Virus record (IMG/VR): IMGVR_UViG_3300018079_000013
Coordinates: 1 to 55,879 of that record
Reading direction: 5' to 3' (one strand)
From: a virus
Length of the DNA: 55,879 bases
Both the position numbers and the translations under genes were made by a program. This document shows positions 15,053-23,774 of the stretch, one piece after another. A model generated the notes under the pieces. That model had not been told where the DNA came from. It worked only from the letters and a program-made list of their open reading frames with translations, and searched no databases. Each line of letters opens with the position of its first letter. Positions within the stretch are counted from its first letter, which is position 1.

Positions 15053-16276
15053 ATGTCGCACCCGCTTTACGGGCCTCTTCTACCTGGCGGAGCGCAGCTT
15101 CAGTCCGCTGGAGTAGAAGCTTCTCCTACATTCGTACAATCATCGAATGCTCCGGCATTCAATGTATTGCCTCATCTTTGGGCGAGGCGACGACCGGCAC
15201 AAGCTGCGGCTGATCCAGCGATCTTTGTATCCGTTGATTATGACGATCAGGATACGATCTATGTAGATATCCAAGTTAGTTCGGTTGAGCTAGCTGAGTT
15301 TGTTGATAGTAATGAAATCTACGTTGATATTCAAACATCGAGCGTTGAATTCGCTGAGTTTGTCGATATCGCTGAAGTCTATGTAGATGTTCAAACTAGC
15401 AGTGTTGAAGTAGCCGATTTTGTAGACAGTACCGAGGTCTATGTAGATATTCAGTCTTCGAGTACGGATATCCTTGATGCTGTTGATCAGGCTGAAACGT
15501 ATGTTGACATTCAACCTAGTGGTGTCGATGTTGCTGAATTTGTTGATAGTGATACTAGTTACGTCGATATTCAAGTTGACAGCGTTGATGTAGCTGATCT
15601 AGTCGAAAGTGCCGAAGTCTATGTAGATATCCAAGTTAGTTCGGAGGAAGTTTTTGTTTCAGCCGAGCCAACTTTTATACAATCGTCAATAGTTCCAGCA
15701 TTCTTAAAACTACCTCATCTATGGCAAAGAAGGCGACTCGCACGACCGGCAGCCGATCCTGGTATCGCCGTCGGTGTTGTTTATACCGAGGCAGATACCA
15801 TTTATGTCAATATCGATGTAAGTAGTGTAGAGCTTGCTGAGTTTGTTGACAGTGATCTAGTCTACATTGATCTCCAAGTCCAGTCAGACGATGTTGCACA
15901 ATTCACTGACGCCTCTGTGGTAGTTGTAAACCTAAGTCCATCGGCGGCAGAAATTGCTGACTTGGTTGATCTAGCGACGATCCTTGTTGATCTAGATGTC
16001 TTCTCTGTCGAATTCGCTGAGTTCGTTGATAGCAATACTGTAACAGTTTCCTTCTCTGTCCTTAGTGCAGAGGAGTTTTCTTACAGTGATGCAGCACAGG
16101 TCTATGTTGATATTCAACCAGGCTCAATTGTTATCCAGGTTGACTTTCTACTTGAAATCGTAGGCTGTGTAACTCGTTGGACAATCGAAGTACCGATTGC
16201 AAGTAGATGGGCACTTGTAGAAGCCATCGCAAGATGGGGAATCCTTGAGACAAGGAGTATCGTGTGGAGGACTTAA
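15053..16276 (+). CDS. Acidic 20-residue-repeat fibre protein
   Basis: Two homologous halves each start with PTFxQSS..PAF..LPHLWxRRR (residues about 25 and 206). Each continues with tandem units of exactly 20 residues, consensus YVDIQxSSVExAEFVDSxE: seven units at residues 69-200 and six more diverged units from 250. The repeats are highly acidic. The C-terminus has spaced RW pairs (TRWTIEVPIASRWALVEAIA) resembling the LamG protein at 10011-11099. The repeats likely build a regular beta shaft. Unequal recombination between repeats could vary the length. Confidence 0.75.
   Translation: MSHPLYGPLLPGGAQLQSAGVEASPTFVQSSNAPAFNVLPHLWARRRPAQAAADPAIFVSVDYDDQDTIYVDIQVSSVELAEFVDSNEIYVDIQTSSVEFAEFVDIAEVYVDVQTSSVEVADFVDSTEVYVDIQSSSTDILDAVDQAETYVDIQPSGVDVAEFVDSDTSYVDIQVDSVDVADLVESAEVYVDIQVSSEEVFVSAEPTFIQSSIVPAFLKLPHLWQRRRLARPAADPGIAVGVVYTEADTIYVNIDVSSVELAEFVDSDLVYIDLQVQSDDVAQFTDASVVVVNLSPSAAEIADLVDLATILVDLDVFSVEFAEFVDSNTVTVSFSVLSAEEFSYSDAAQVYVDIQPGSIVIQVDFLLEIVGCVTRWTIEVPIASRWALVEAIARWGILETRSIVWRT
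15257..15652 (+). repeat. 60-bp tandem coding repeats, first block
   Basis: Seven consecutive units of 60 bases (the last partial) encode the 20-residue acidic repeats. Codons for Tyr-Val-Asp-Ile and Glu-Phe-Val-Asp align base for base across units, with mostly third-position changes. A second, more diverged block lies at about 15800-16138. Confidence 0.8.
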
Positions 16277-16603
16277 ATGGAAGTGCTTAAGAAGGGAACC
16301 GTCGAATCACTCCTAGTCCCTCTGCGCGACAGACTAGGAAACATTCTCACGCTTGCTAGTGTGACGAATCTCAAGTTCGATACGAAGAAGAAGGATGATG
16401 GTACTGCTTGCGAAACCAATAAGACAGCGACGTTTGACGTTGATCAACCAATGACGGCTATCTGCGAAATTGACACAACTCTGGCAGCGTATGTTATCGA
16501 AACCGATGATGACCACGAAGAGTTCAAGCTGTATCTCAAATACACGGCTGGCTCTGAAAGCCCCATTCTCGGGCCTGTCTTCTTTCGCGTAGAGGACGAT
16601 TAA
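16277..16603 (+). CDS. 108-residue fibre partner, paralogue of 11099-11398
   Basis: It begins MEVLKKGTVESLLVPLRDRL and ends GPVFFRVEDD. Its C-terminal pattern (LYLKYTAGSESPILGP) parallels the end of the 99-residue protein at 11099. Both follow a 20-residue-repeat fibre gene directly. It is probably a co-fibre, cap or assembly factor; the role is inferred from the repeated cassette. Confidence 0.65.
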   Translation: MEVLKKGTVESLLVPLRDRLGNILTLASVTNLKFDTKKKDDGTACETNKTATFDVDQPMTAICEIDTTLAAYVIETDDDHEEFKLYLKYTAGSESPILGPVFFRVEDD

Positions 16604-16863
16604 TGGCTGACGCAAGGGTAAATATAAAAATTGAAGGAAAGGTTAACATGCCCAGGGTGCTAACTGATATTGATTTGGATGAAGTTGAAATTGGCCTAGA
16701 GGATCAAAGGGTAATCGAGTGGCATTTGCAATGGTTGCGTCACGGAGGATATTCGAAGAAGAACGCAAAGTTGATTGCTTCCTCGAAGATCGATTGGCGT
16801 TTTGCAAATCAACTACTTAAGCGTTGCTCCGATGAAAAGCTAGCGATGAGAATCCTATTTTGA
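16603..16863 (+). CDS. Hypothetical 86-residue helical protein
   Basis: It starts by TAATG overlap. A helical C-terminal half (VIEWHLQWLRHGGYSKKNAK) could fold as a helix-turn-helix. It lies two genes before the large terminase, so a small-terminase role is possible but not shown. Basic residues cluster around SKKNAKLIASSK. Confidence 0.55.
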   Translation: MADARVNIKIEGKVNMPRVLTDIDLDEVEIGLEDQRVIEWHLQWLRHGGYSKKNAKLIASSKIDWRFANQLLKRCSDEKLAMRILF

Positions 16864-17084
16864 TAAAAGAAACTCCTCTAGGAAATTTCAAGAGGGTATC
16901 TAACGATCCCTTTACGGAGTTTTCGGACACATGGAAATTCGAATGTCCTAATTGTAAGCGATGGGACTATCTTGACAACGATCAATGGAATGGTCAAGTA
17001 TCTGTAGATCATTCTCCCGATTGTACTTACCACGAGACTCATAATTATAAGGCCGCTCTGCTAGAAAGTTTTAGGCATGATTGA
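16860..17084 (+). CDS. Hypothetical 74-residue zinc-finger-like protein
   Basis: A TTG start at 16860 overlaps the upstream stop as TTGA. It has CPNC early and HSPDCTYHETH later, a plausible Cys/His zinc site. It overlaps the terminase gene by eight bases. The start codon is the least certain part. Confidence 0.55.
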   Translation: MIKETPLGNFKRVSNDPFTEFSDTWKFECPNCKRWDYLDNDQWNGQVSVDHSPDCTYHETHNYKAALLESFRHD

Positions 17085-18477
17085 TCCTGAACGCAAAAAG
17101 TTCATTTTCGGAAAGCTTGATTACAAGCCGCATTCTCGTGGGCAGCAGGAGATTCACGATTCGGACAAGCGATTTCGTACTCTTTGCTGTGGGCGTCGTT
17201 GGGGTAAGACGACGTTTGGTGCGAACGAGATGACGGCTGCTATCTGTGATCCTTCTCAAGAGGGATACTACTGGATCGTCGGCCCGAACTACGTTCAGGG
17301 TGAGAAAGAGTTTCGCATCGTTGTGAAGAATCTGACCAAGTTGAATTTGCGTAGCAAGGTCAAAATTCAGTACAACATCCCACAGGGACTAATGACAATT
17401 AGAATGCCATGGGATACTGTGCTGGAAGTAAAGTCGGCCGAACGCCAGGAATCATTGCTCGGGGAGGGTCTAAAGGGGGTAATTATGGCGGAGGCTGCAC
17501 GACATTCTCGTGATACATGGGAACAGTACGTGCGCCCTGCTTTGTCGGACAAAGGCGTTGATGGTGAAAGAGGATGGGCTATCTTTACATCGACGCCACG
17601 TGGATTTAACTGGTTCCAGGGATTGTGGTTGATGGGTCAGCTTAGATCGAAGCATCCAAACTATGAGTCTTGGCGACTGCCTAGTTGGGGCAATCCGATT
17701 ATTTATCCCGGTGGTCGAAATGATGCAGAAATCGAGGAAATCGAGGATGAAGTTTCTAAGCAGTTTTTCTCACAGGAGATTGCTGCCGAGTTTACATCGT
17801 TCGTTGGGGAAATTTACGACGAGTTTGATCCGTCCGTACACGTCATTCCGATAGAGTATAATCCTAACTGGCGCAACTTTTGGGCACTCGATTACGGTTG
17901 GACTAACGAATTCGTATGCTTGGATATCATGGTTGATCCTGACGACAACGTGTACGTATGGCGCGAGTACCATGAGAGTTACAAATCGACTTTCGATCAT
18001 GGGTTGATTCTGAAGCATCAACCAAATCCTCCAAATTTCCATGTCGATTCAATATTCGGTGATCCTCGTGGCCCTGATCAAGCGGCTACCTTCGCGATTC
18101 ATCATGGGCCTGTCTTTAGTATGGCTCCGAAAACCAATGATCAATTCTCAGAGTGGTTTATCGGAATTGAACAGGTTAAACGATGGATGAAGATACGTCC
18201 CGATGGTAAGCCGAAGCTCTATATCTCAGATGCGTGTCCTAACCTGATCCGTCAGATGTCACAGTTGCGTCCACCCGAGGGCAAGGAAGGTAAGAATGCA
18301 CCGGAAGGCCAGCACAAACATGATGATCATGGCCCCGATGCGCTTCGTTACTTCTTTACACAGTACTTCCTCATGGGCGCTGGCTCGTCCCTAAGCGACG
18401 TGTACGCTCCCTCGCAGATGCAAAGCGAGGCCGCCGGGTTTTTCCGTCAGCATTCTCCGTTTGTGAGACAACTATAA
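17077..18477 (+). CDS. terL: Terminase large subunit
   Basis: This 466-residue protein is the ATP-driven DNA packaging motor and nuclease. It has a Walker A of type GRRWGKT (about residues 41-47), a Walker B-like GVIMAEAAR (about 133-141, Ala where Asp is more usual but Glu kept) and a coupling motif FTSTPRG (about 170). The RNase H-like nuclease has Asp positions at ALDYGWT (about 270), GDPRGPDQ (about 328) and HGPDALRY (about 418). The length fits the family. The portal gene follows at once. Assignment is firm. Confidence 0.95.
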   Translation: MIDPERKKFIFGKLDYKPHSRGQQEIHDSDKRFRTLCCGRRWGKTTFGANEMTAAICDPSQEGYYWIVGPNYVQGEKEFRIVVKNLTKLNLRSKVKIQYNIPQGLMTIRMPWDTVLEVKSAERQESLLGEGLKGVIMAEAARHSRDTWEQYVRPALSDKGVDGERGWAIFTSTPRGFNWFQGLWLMGQLRSKHPNYESWRLPSWGNPIIYPGGRNDAEIEEIEDEVSKQFFSQEIAAEFTSFVGEIYDEFDPSVHVIPIEYNPNWRNFWALDYGWTNEFVCLDIMVDPDDNVYVWREYHESYKSTFDHGLILKHQPNPPNFHVDSIFGDPRGPDQAATFAIHHGPVFSMAPKTNDQFSEWFIGIEQVKRWMKIRPDGKPKLYISDACPNLIRQMSQLRPPEGKEGKNAPEGQHKHDDHGPDALRYFFTQYFLMGAGSSLSDVYAPSQMQSEAAGFFRQHSPFVRQL

Positions 18478-19878
18478 ATGTCGATCCTTGATCGATTCAA
18501 AGTAACGCAACAAACTCCTGATCCTCGCCGTCGCGTTACGGGCACATCTTATAGCGCGAAGGGATCAATTCCTACTGATGGTTCGGCCTTGAAAGAGCAA
18601 GGCTCGTCTCGCGGTGGATTGATTCGAGACATCGTTCCCGAACTTGGGAACCGCACTCAGGCTACTCGCGTATATGAGCAGATGACCAACGGCGATGCAG
18701 CCGTTGATGTTTCACTTCGCGCTTCGAAGATGCCAATTCTCGGCGCTATGTACTTTGTGGAGCCTTTCGATGATACAGATGAAGCGCTCGATATTGCAGA
18801 GTTCGTTGAGTATAATCTATTGCAAGGTGCTGGCGCACCATTGCTCAATGTTCTTGAAGATATCCTTCGCATGTACGAATATGGATTCTCGGTTATTCAA
18901 AAAGTCTATGAGACTCGTGAGTGGGCACCGAAGCGAACGGGTGCGAACCGTCGTAACTATACGATGCTCAAGAAGCTAGCACCGCGTCCGACTCCGACAA
19001 TCAAGACGATCAACTACGATGACAATGGTGGCCCACTCTCGATAACGCAAAGTGCTCTGGACGCAAAGAACAAAGTTAAGGACGTTGATATCGAGATCAA
19101 GGACTTGATCATCTTTACAAACAATCGTAAGGGCGGCAACCTAGAAGGTAAGTCATTGCTTCGTACTTCGAGAACGCATTGGTACTTCAAATCGAATCTT
19201 TACAACATCGATGGAATTCAGAAAGAACGTCATGGCATGGGGTTCCCTGTGGTCGATCTTCCTCCTGGTTATACCGATCTAGATAAGGCAGCCGCTTACG
19301 AACTTGTTACGAACATTCGAACGAATGAACGTGGCGGAGCGGTTCTTCCACCAAACTGGATTCTCCGATTCCTAGATATTCCGGGTAATCCAGTCAATGT
19401 GATGGAGTCGGTCGAACATCACAACGGAATGATCATGCTGAACACCATGACGCAATTTCTTCTGCTTGGACTTGAAGGAACTGGTGGCGGTAGAGCAACG
19501 TCAGGATCACATCAGGACATGTTTACGAAGTCACTTCGTCATGTAGGCAATCTGATTTGTGATTCGATCAATCTGTACTGTGTGCCCTATCTTGTCGGTT
19601 ACAACTTCGATACCGATAAATTCCCGAAGCTTCAGGTGCGCAACATTGGTGAAACGAAGGACATGCAGCAATGGGCATCGGGAATCGCGAATCTCATAAC
19701 GGCCGACGCAATCACACCTGATATCGAAACTGAGAATTGGGTACGTTCGATCATCGATGCTCCTACGAAGAGGGGTGGCGTTCAAACGCCGTTGGAAAAG
19801 AAGACAAGCTCACAGAAGGGAACGGTAACAGAACGAGAGGGCAACACAGGAGCCGCTACCGATAGCGCGGAGGGCTAA
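18478..19878 (+). CDS. Portal protein, DUF935 (Mu gp29-like) type
   Basis: A 466-residue protein immediately after the terminase. Sequence landmarks such as VYEQMTNGDAAVDVSLRASK, EYGFSVIQKVYE, KSLLRTSRTHWYFKS and GTGGGRATSGSHQDMF match the DUF935 portal family, which forms the dodecameric DNA channel at one capsid vertex. The C-terminal tail is low-complexity and polar. The order terminase-portal-protease is standard. Confidence 0.9.
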   Translation: MSILDRFKVTQQTPDPRRRVTGTSYSAKGSIPTDGSALKEQGSSRGGLIRDIVPELGNRTQATRVYEQMTNGDAAVDVSLRASKMPILGAMYFVEPFDDTDEALDIAEFVEYNLLQGAGAPLLNVLEDILRMYEYGFSVIQKVYETREWAPKRTGANRRNYTMLKKLAPRPTPTIKTINYDDNGGPLSITQSALDAKNKVKDVDIEIKDLIIFTNNRKGGNLEGKSLLRTSRTHWYFKSNLYNIDGIQKERHGMGFPVVDLPPGYTDLDKAAAYELVTNIRTNERGGAVLPPNWILRFLDIPGNPVNVMESVEHHNGMIMLNTMTQFLLLGLEGTGGGRATSGSHQDMFTKSLRHVGNLICDSINLYCVPYLVGYNFDTDKFPKLQVRNIGETKDMQQWASGIANLITADAITPDIETENWVRSIIDAPTKRGGVQTPLEKKTSSQKGTVTEREGNTGAATDSAEG

Positions 19879-21519
19879 ATGCGCGACTATTCACACATCA
19901 TTACCGGAATGACATCCTCACCGTGGATGATTACGGAACCCGCGATGAAGATGATTTGTGAGATTGTTGAATCTCATATCACAGGGAAACTGTCTCAAGA
20001 AGACATTCGTATTCGTTACCAGGAGGCTCGTCAGGAGCGCAACGGCCGTGCAACGAATCATCAAAACGTTCGTGGTGTCGGTGTACTTCAAATCGCCGGG
20101 CCAATCTTCCCCAAAGCGAATTTGATGACTGAAATGAGTGGTGCTACATCTGTGGAGCAGTTTCGCCAGGACTTCCGTGCAATGATGGCGGACAAGTCAG
20201 TTGATGCGATTCTACTCGATATCGATAGTCCTGGTGGTCATTCTGCTCAGATTGCAGAAATGGCCGCAGAGATTCGTGCTGCTCGTGACGTTAAACCAAT
20301 TTGGTCTATCGCAAATACGACGGCTACATCAGCGGCATACTATCTTGCTTCCGCAGCAGATAAGGTGTTTGCATCGCCATCGGCACTAGTAGCGAACGTT
20401 GGCACTATCATGGTGTATCGCGATGATAGTAAAAAACAGGAAATGTTTGGAATCGTAGAAACACCAATCGCATCTAGCGACTTGAAGAAGGTTGGTTACG
20501 GCCCGCTCGATGACGAAAAGTACAACTATCTTCAGGGAATCGTAGACGATATCAACGCTGACTTCATTTCAGGAGTTGCTCTTGGACGAGGAATGAGTGA
20601 AGAGGAGGTTCATACAAATCTTGGAGACGCGGCCGTTCTAACTCCACGTCAGGCAATGGAAAAAGGCGCTATCGATGGTATTGCTACCTTCGATGAAGTC
20701 GTGAGCGAAATGGTTACACCTACGGGCCAGTTTGCTCTATCGAACACGAACTACCCACGGCAGGAGGATGGGCTTGACAAAGCGCATGGAGAACCTGGCC
20801 CGACGGGTGAACCTATTCCTCGTGATCCACCGGAAAAAGATGACAAAGCAATCAAGGGAGGTTGGAGGCGTGACACACCGCCACCGCAGCCGGAACAGAC
20901 TACAAAGGAAGGGAGTGCAATGAGTAGGGAACAGTTGGAAACTCTCGCTACCGCACTCGGTGTGGAGTTCGATGGCGAGCTAAGTGATGCAGACCTTTCT
21001 ACAAAGGTTCTAGAAGCATCGCAGGAGGCACTGTCGCCAATTCTCGAAGTCACACAGGATGCACGAGACTTTGCGAAGGACTACCCCGACAAGGCTCGCG
21101 AGCTTGCCGAGCTTAAGCAGTCAGACCGTGAAAGTGCTGCAAATCGTTTTGCGGCTAAGTTCAATCGTTTCGAATCCGACGAGGATTTGCTCAAGGGGCG
21201 TGGTTACTCATCTCTTATGGTGAGTAAGATCGAAGAGGCTCATATCAAGATCGCAGCGCGCACGTTCACGCATGAGAATCTTGGAGAACTACTCAGCACT
21301 GCCGCGAAGTCGGTAGTGAACTACAAGGAAGATGGTTCGTCTCGTGATAAGGAGCGAACGCCAATTAGTGCGAACGCTACCGTTCGTGAAGTTCGTACTC
21401 AGATGGCGGCGCTTGTTAAGGAAATCATGGAGCAGGACGGTTTGGATCGCAAAGCTGCAATGGCGGAGGCCGGCAAGCGTGAGCCGGAACTTGCCGAAGC
21501 ATATCTCAGCAAGAGGTAG
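19879..21519 (+). CDS. S49 (SppA-like) head maturation protease with scaffold domain
   Basis: Residues about 60-280 are an S49 serine peptidase: DIDSPGG (about 114-120), a nucleophile region ATSAAYYLAS (about 150), a candidate Lys in SSDLKKVGYG (about 205), and LTPRQAMEKGAIDGI. A Pro/Glu-rich linker leads to a charged, helical C-terminal scaffold region (from about residue 348) with its own internal ribosome site and ATG. Proteases of this type process scaffold and capsid during prohead maturation, as in the lambda C/Nu3 arrangement. Confidence 0.9.
   Translation: MRDYSHIITGMTSSPWMITEPAMKMICEIVESHITGKLSQEDIRIRYQEARQERNGRATNHQNVRGVGVLQIAGPIFPKANLMTEMSGATSVEQFRQDFRAMMADKSVDAILLDIDSPGGHSAQIAEMAAEIRAARDVKPIWSIANTTATSAAYYLASAADKVFASPSALVANVGTIMVYRDDSKKQEMFGIVETPIASSDLKKVGYGPLDDEKYNYLQGIVDDINADFISGVALGRGMSEEEVHTNLGDAAVLTPRQAMEKGAIDGIATFDEVVSEMVTPTGQFALSNTNYPRQEDGLDKAHGEPGPTGEPIPRDPPEKDDKAIKGGWRRDTPPPQPEQTTKEGSAMSREQLETLATALGVEFDGELSDADLSTKVLEASQEALSPILEVTQDARDFAKDYPDKARELAELKQSDRESAANRFAAKFNRFESDEDLLKGRGYSSLMVSKIEEAHIKIAARTFTHENLGELLSTAAKSVVNYKEDGSSRDKERTPISANATVREVRTQMAALVKEIMEQDGLDRKAAMAEAGKREPELAEAYLSKR
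20920..21519 (+). CDS. Nested scaffold protein from an internal start
   Basis: Within the protease gene, AAGGAAGGGAGTGCA immediately precedes an in-frame ATG (codon 348). It would yield a 199-residue protein starting MSREQLETLATALGVEFDGE that consists of the acidic, helical scaffold region alone. This mirrors lambda Nu3 inside C. The ribosome site and frame are read directly; the role is inferred from that precedent. Confidence 0.7.
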   Translation: MSREQLETLATALGVEFDGELSDADLSTKVLEASQEALSPILEVTQDARDFAKDYPDKARELAELKQSDRESAANRFAAKFNRFESDEDLLKGRGYSSLMVSKIEEAHIKIAARTFTHENLGELLSTAAKSVVNYKEDGSSRDKERTPISANATVREVRTQMAALVKEIMEQDGLDRKAAMAEAGKREPELAEAYLSKR

Positions 21520-21532
21520 GAAGGAGGAATAA

Positions 21533-21925
21533 ATGCCTAGTGCTACCAGTAATCAGGTTCTAAGTAAGGGTTTTATCGCGGCTGTCGCACTCACGAAGGG
21601 TCGTGCAGTTAAGTACAGTGGAAACCCCGAAGAGGTTACACCCGTTACGGCTGCAACAGATAAGGTTGCAGGAATTACCGTATTCGATGTTTCAGCGGCA
21701 GAGATCACAAAGGGCAAGGGTGCATCTCTTGTGATGGAGGGTCATGCCGTAATGGAAGCTGCTGCTGCAATTAACGAGGGTGATTTGATTGCACCTTCTA
21801 CGACCGGAACGGGTCAGGTTGCTGTTGCTACCAACCGCGTCATCGGTATTGCGATGGAAGCTGCTTCGGGTGCTGGCAAATATTTCAAGGTTCAGCTTGA
21901 CCTACCTGGTTCGATTCTCGTTTAA
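21533..21925 (+). CDS. Capsid decoration/stabilisation protein, DUF2190-like
   Basis: GAAGGAGGAATAA precedes the ATG. The 130 residues are small-residue-rich, with the DUF2190 pattern (AVALTKGRAVKYSGN, EGDLIAPSTTGTGQVAVAT, RVIGIAMEAASGAGKYFKV). Members sit between protease and major capsid genes and trimerise on the shell. Position and pattern agree. Confidence 0.85.
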   Translation: MPSATSNQVLSKGFIAAVALTKGRAVKYSGNPEEVTPVTAATDKVAGITVFDVSAAEITKGKGASLVMEGHAVMEAAAAINEGDLIAPSTTGTGQVAVATNRVIGIAMEAASGAGKYFKVQLDLPGSILV

Positions 21926-21943
21926 GAAAGGAGGAATACTTAG

Positions 21944-22951
21944 ATGCCGATGTACGATCCGAGCCTGCTTTACACCGATCCAATTCTTACAGAATTCTCG
22001 GTGGGATATCAGCCGCAAGACCTAGTGGCCTTGAGGTTGTTGCCTGAAGTACCCGTCGATACACCGTCGGGACGATATCGCGTGTGGGATCGATCGAGTC
22101 GCGTGTACTTCCTTTCACGTCGTGAGCCTGGTACTGTGGCGAACGAAGTTCGTGGTGGGAAGTGGGCCGAGGATACGTTCAAAACTGTGCAGCATGCACT
22201 TCAGGGTGCAGTTGCGGATGAGGAAACTCGTGAACTTACTTCACAGGGCGGATACGCCGATGCAACATTCGGCGGAGTCTTCGGACTTGATCCGCATGAG
22301 AAGGCTGCCGCACTCGTTTTCGATAGTCTTGCACTCGAACACGAGCTAGCCTCTTCGGTGTTGCTTCGCAATACTGCATCGTATCCGGCTGGTCATAGCA
22401 TAACGCTTGTTACGGCAGACCAGTGGGATAACTATGCAGGAGCTACGTCTAATCCGATCGATGTTATTCGAGCCGCGATGATCAAGATTAACTCGAAGAT
22501 CGGAACGCCGCCGAATAGAATTGCAATGGGGCGTCTTGGTCAGACGTGGCTTGAAAACCATCCTGACGTTGTTGCTCGATTCACGAACTTCACACTTGCT
22601 GATCCTGGCGCGTTCCGAACGCTAACAGGATTCGAAGGTGAGTTTATTCTGATCGGTGACGACAACTACAATACGAACGATATCCTCGAAGCGACTGAAA
22701 CTCTTGTCTCGGTATGGGGTAAGGATGTCATTCTCGCATACGTGAAGGAGGATCTTACTACGGACGATCTTTCGTTCGGTAAGACGTTCGCACAGCTTTA
22801 TCCTGACGGCTCGACTCGCCCGACGGATAGATGGCGCGAAGATGGTCGTATGTCTGACATGGTTCGTACACACTGGAAATGGGACATCAAACTAACGTCC
22901 TCGATTGCTGGATACTTGATCAAGGACGCATTCTCGGCAACTGCCTGGTAA
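21944..22951 (+). CDS. Major capsid protein
   Basis: AAAGGAGG precedes the start. The 335-residue protein has the order and size of an HK97-fold capsid protein following protease and decoration genes. Recognisable parts include YQPQDLVALRLLPEVPVDT, an E-loop-like region near SSRVYFLSRREPGTVANEV, an A-domain-like IGTPPNRIAMGRLGQTWLEN, and a C-terminal SIAGYLIKDAF. The strong ribosome site suits high expression. Confidence 0.88.
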   Translation: MPMYDPSLLYTDPILTEFSVGYQPQDLVALRLLPEVPVDTPSGRYRVWDRSSRVYFLSRREPGTVANEVRGGKWAEDTFKTVQHALQGAVADEETRELTSQGGYADATFGGVFGLDPHEKAAALVFDSLALEHELASSVLLRNTASYPAGHSITLVTADQWDNYAGATSNPIDVIRAAMIKINSKIGTPPNRIAMGRLGQTWLENHPDVVARFTNFTLADPGAFRTLTGFEGEFILIGDDNYNTNDILEATETLVSVWGKDVILAYVKEDLTTDDLSFGKTFAQLYPDGSTRPTDRWREDGRMSDMVRTHWKWDIKLTSSIAGYLIKDAFSATAW

Positions 22952-22966
22952 TAGGAGAGAATTGCT

Positions 22967-23335
22967 ATGGCTAAAGTGTACTACGCATGGAGTGATATCT
23001 ATAACGGTGGTAAAGTGCGGGAAGTTCGTCCCGGTCGTAATGTTGTAGTTGACCGTAATTGGGCAGAACGTGGTTCCAAGGTCACACAGAAAGGACTAGG
23101 ACTTTCAAACGAGGAATGGGATAACCTGGTCGAAAACGGGTCGATTCGTGACTATTCTGTTCCAAAGGGAATTAGAGACGATGAATCTCCTCACTCGTTT
23201 GTGCTTCGTGAGCTATCTGAAGGTGGAGAACTTCCGGCTGATCTCTTGCTGAAGATGTCCGCCCAAGGTTCCGCAGTAGGAGCACAACCACTGCCGGAAG
23301 AAAATGAGGAAGCCTCAGAACTAGCTGAGGCATGA
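22967..23335 (+). CDS. Hypothetical head-region protein (122 residues)
   Basis: It follows the capsid gene with AGGAGAG upstream. A compact N-terminal half (VYYAWSDIYNGGKVREVRPG) resembles small beta-barrel head accessory domains. The C-terminal half is acidic and disordered, ending EENEEASELAEA. Likely head completion or accessory, by position only. Confidence 0.6.
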   Translation: MAKVYYAWSDIYNGGKVREVRPGRNVVVDRNWAERGSKVTQKGLGLSNEEWDNLVENGSIRDYSVPKGIRDDESPHSFVLRELSEGGELPADLLLKMSAQGSAVGAQPLPEENEEASELAEA

Positions 23336-23336
23336 C

Positions 23337-23774
23337 ATGCCGTTTGTCGATGATGCAGATATTCAGATTCATCTGCCAGTCGATAAACTCGATGTAGCGG
23401 AAATCCCTGACGATCTAGCTAACGCAAAACAAGACGTAGAGCGGATCGTCAGGGGCTACCTCGCGGGGCATTTTGAGGCAGCTACGCTAGCAGCGTGGAC
23501 TAGCCCTGCGCAAACACCCTCGCAGATTCGCGCTATTGGTGGACGATTTGGCGCAGCCAAAATCTACCGAAATCGATACTCCGAAGATTCACTTGACGAT
23601 CCTGAGTTCGCGCAGTTTCTCTACAACGAAGCGATGATGATGCTCAATAAGGTAATCAACGGCCAGATCATTCTGGATGGTGTAATAGACACAGGTTCTC
23701 AGTTCGACAACACATACTTTAATCCGAACGATACCACAGATGATCCTAAGTTTGCGATGGATGCGGTGTTCTAA
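23337..23774 (+). CDS. Head-tail connector-type protein
   Basis: The 145-residue protein is largely helical (DDLANAKQDVERIVRGYLAG, QFLYNEAMMMLNKVING) and sits directly after the capsid region, where gp6/DUF1320-like adaptors are found. Such proteins extend the portal ring. Assignment rests on position and helical content. Confidence 0.6.
   Translation: MPFVDDADIQIHLPVDKLDVAEIPDDLANAKQDVERIVRGYLAGHFEAATLAAWTSPAQTPSQIRAIGGRFGAAKIYRNRYSEDSLDDPEFAQFLYNEAMMMLNKVINGQIILDGVIDTGSQFDNTYFNPNDTTDDPKFAMDAVF

Noticed and set aside
15290-15574. 94-codon minus-strand open frame opposite the repeat fibre
   Set aside because: It mirrors the 20-residue repeats on the other strand and has no ribosome site.
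17470-17505. Large terminase inactive because Walker B lacks the first Asp
   Set aside because: The catalytic Glu is kept, and Ala or Ser before Glu is seen in this terminase subgroup, so loss of function is not supported.
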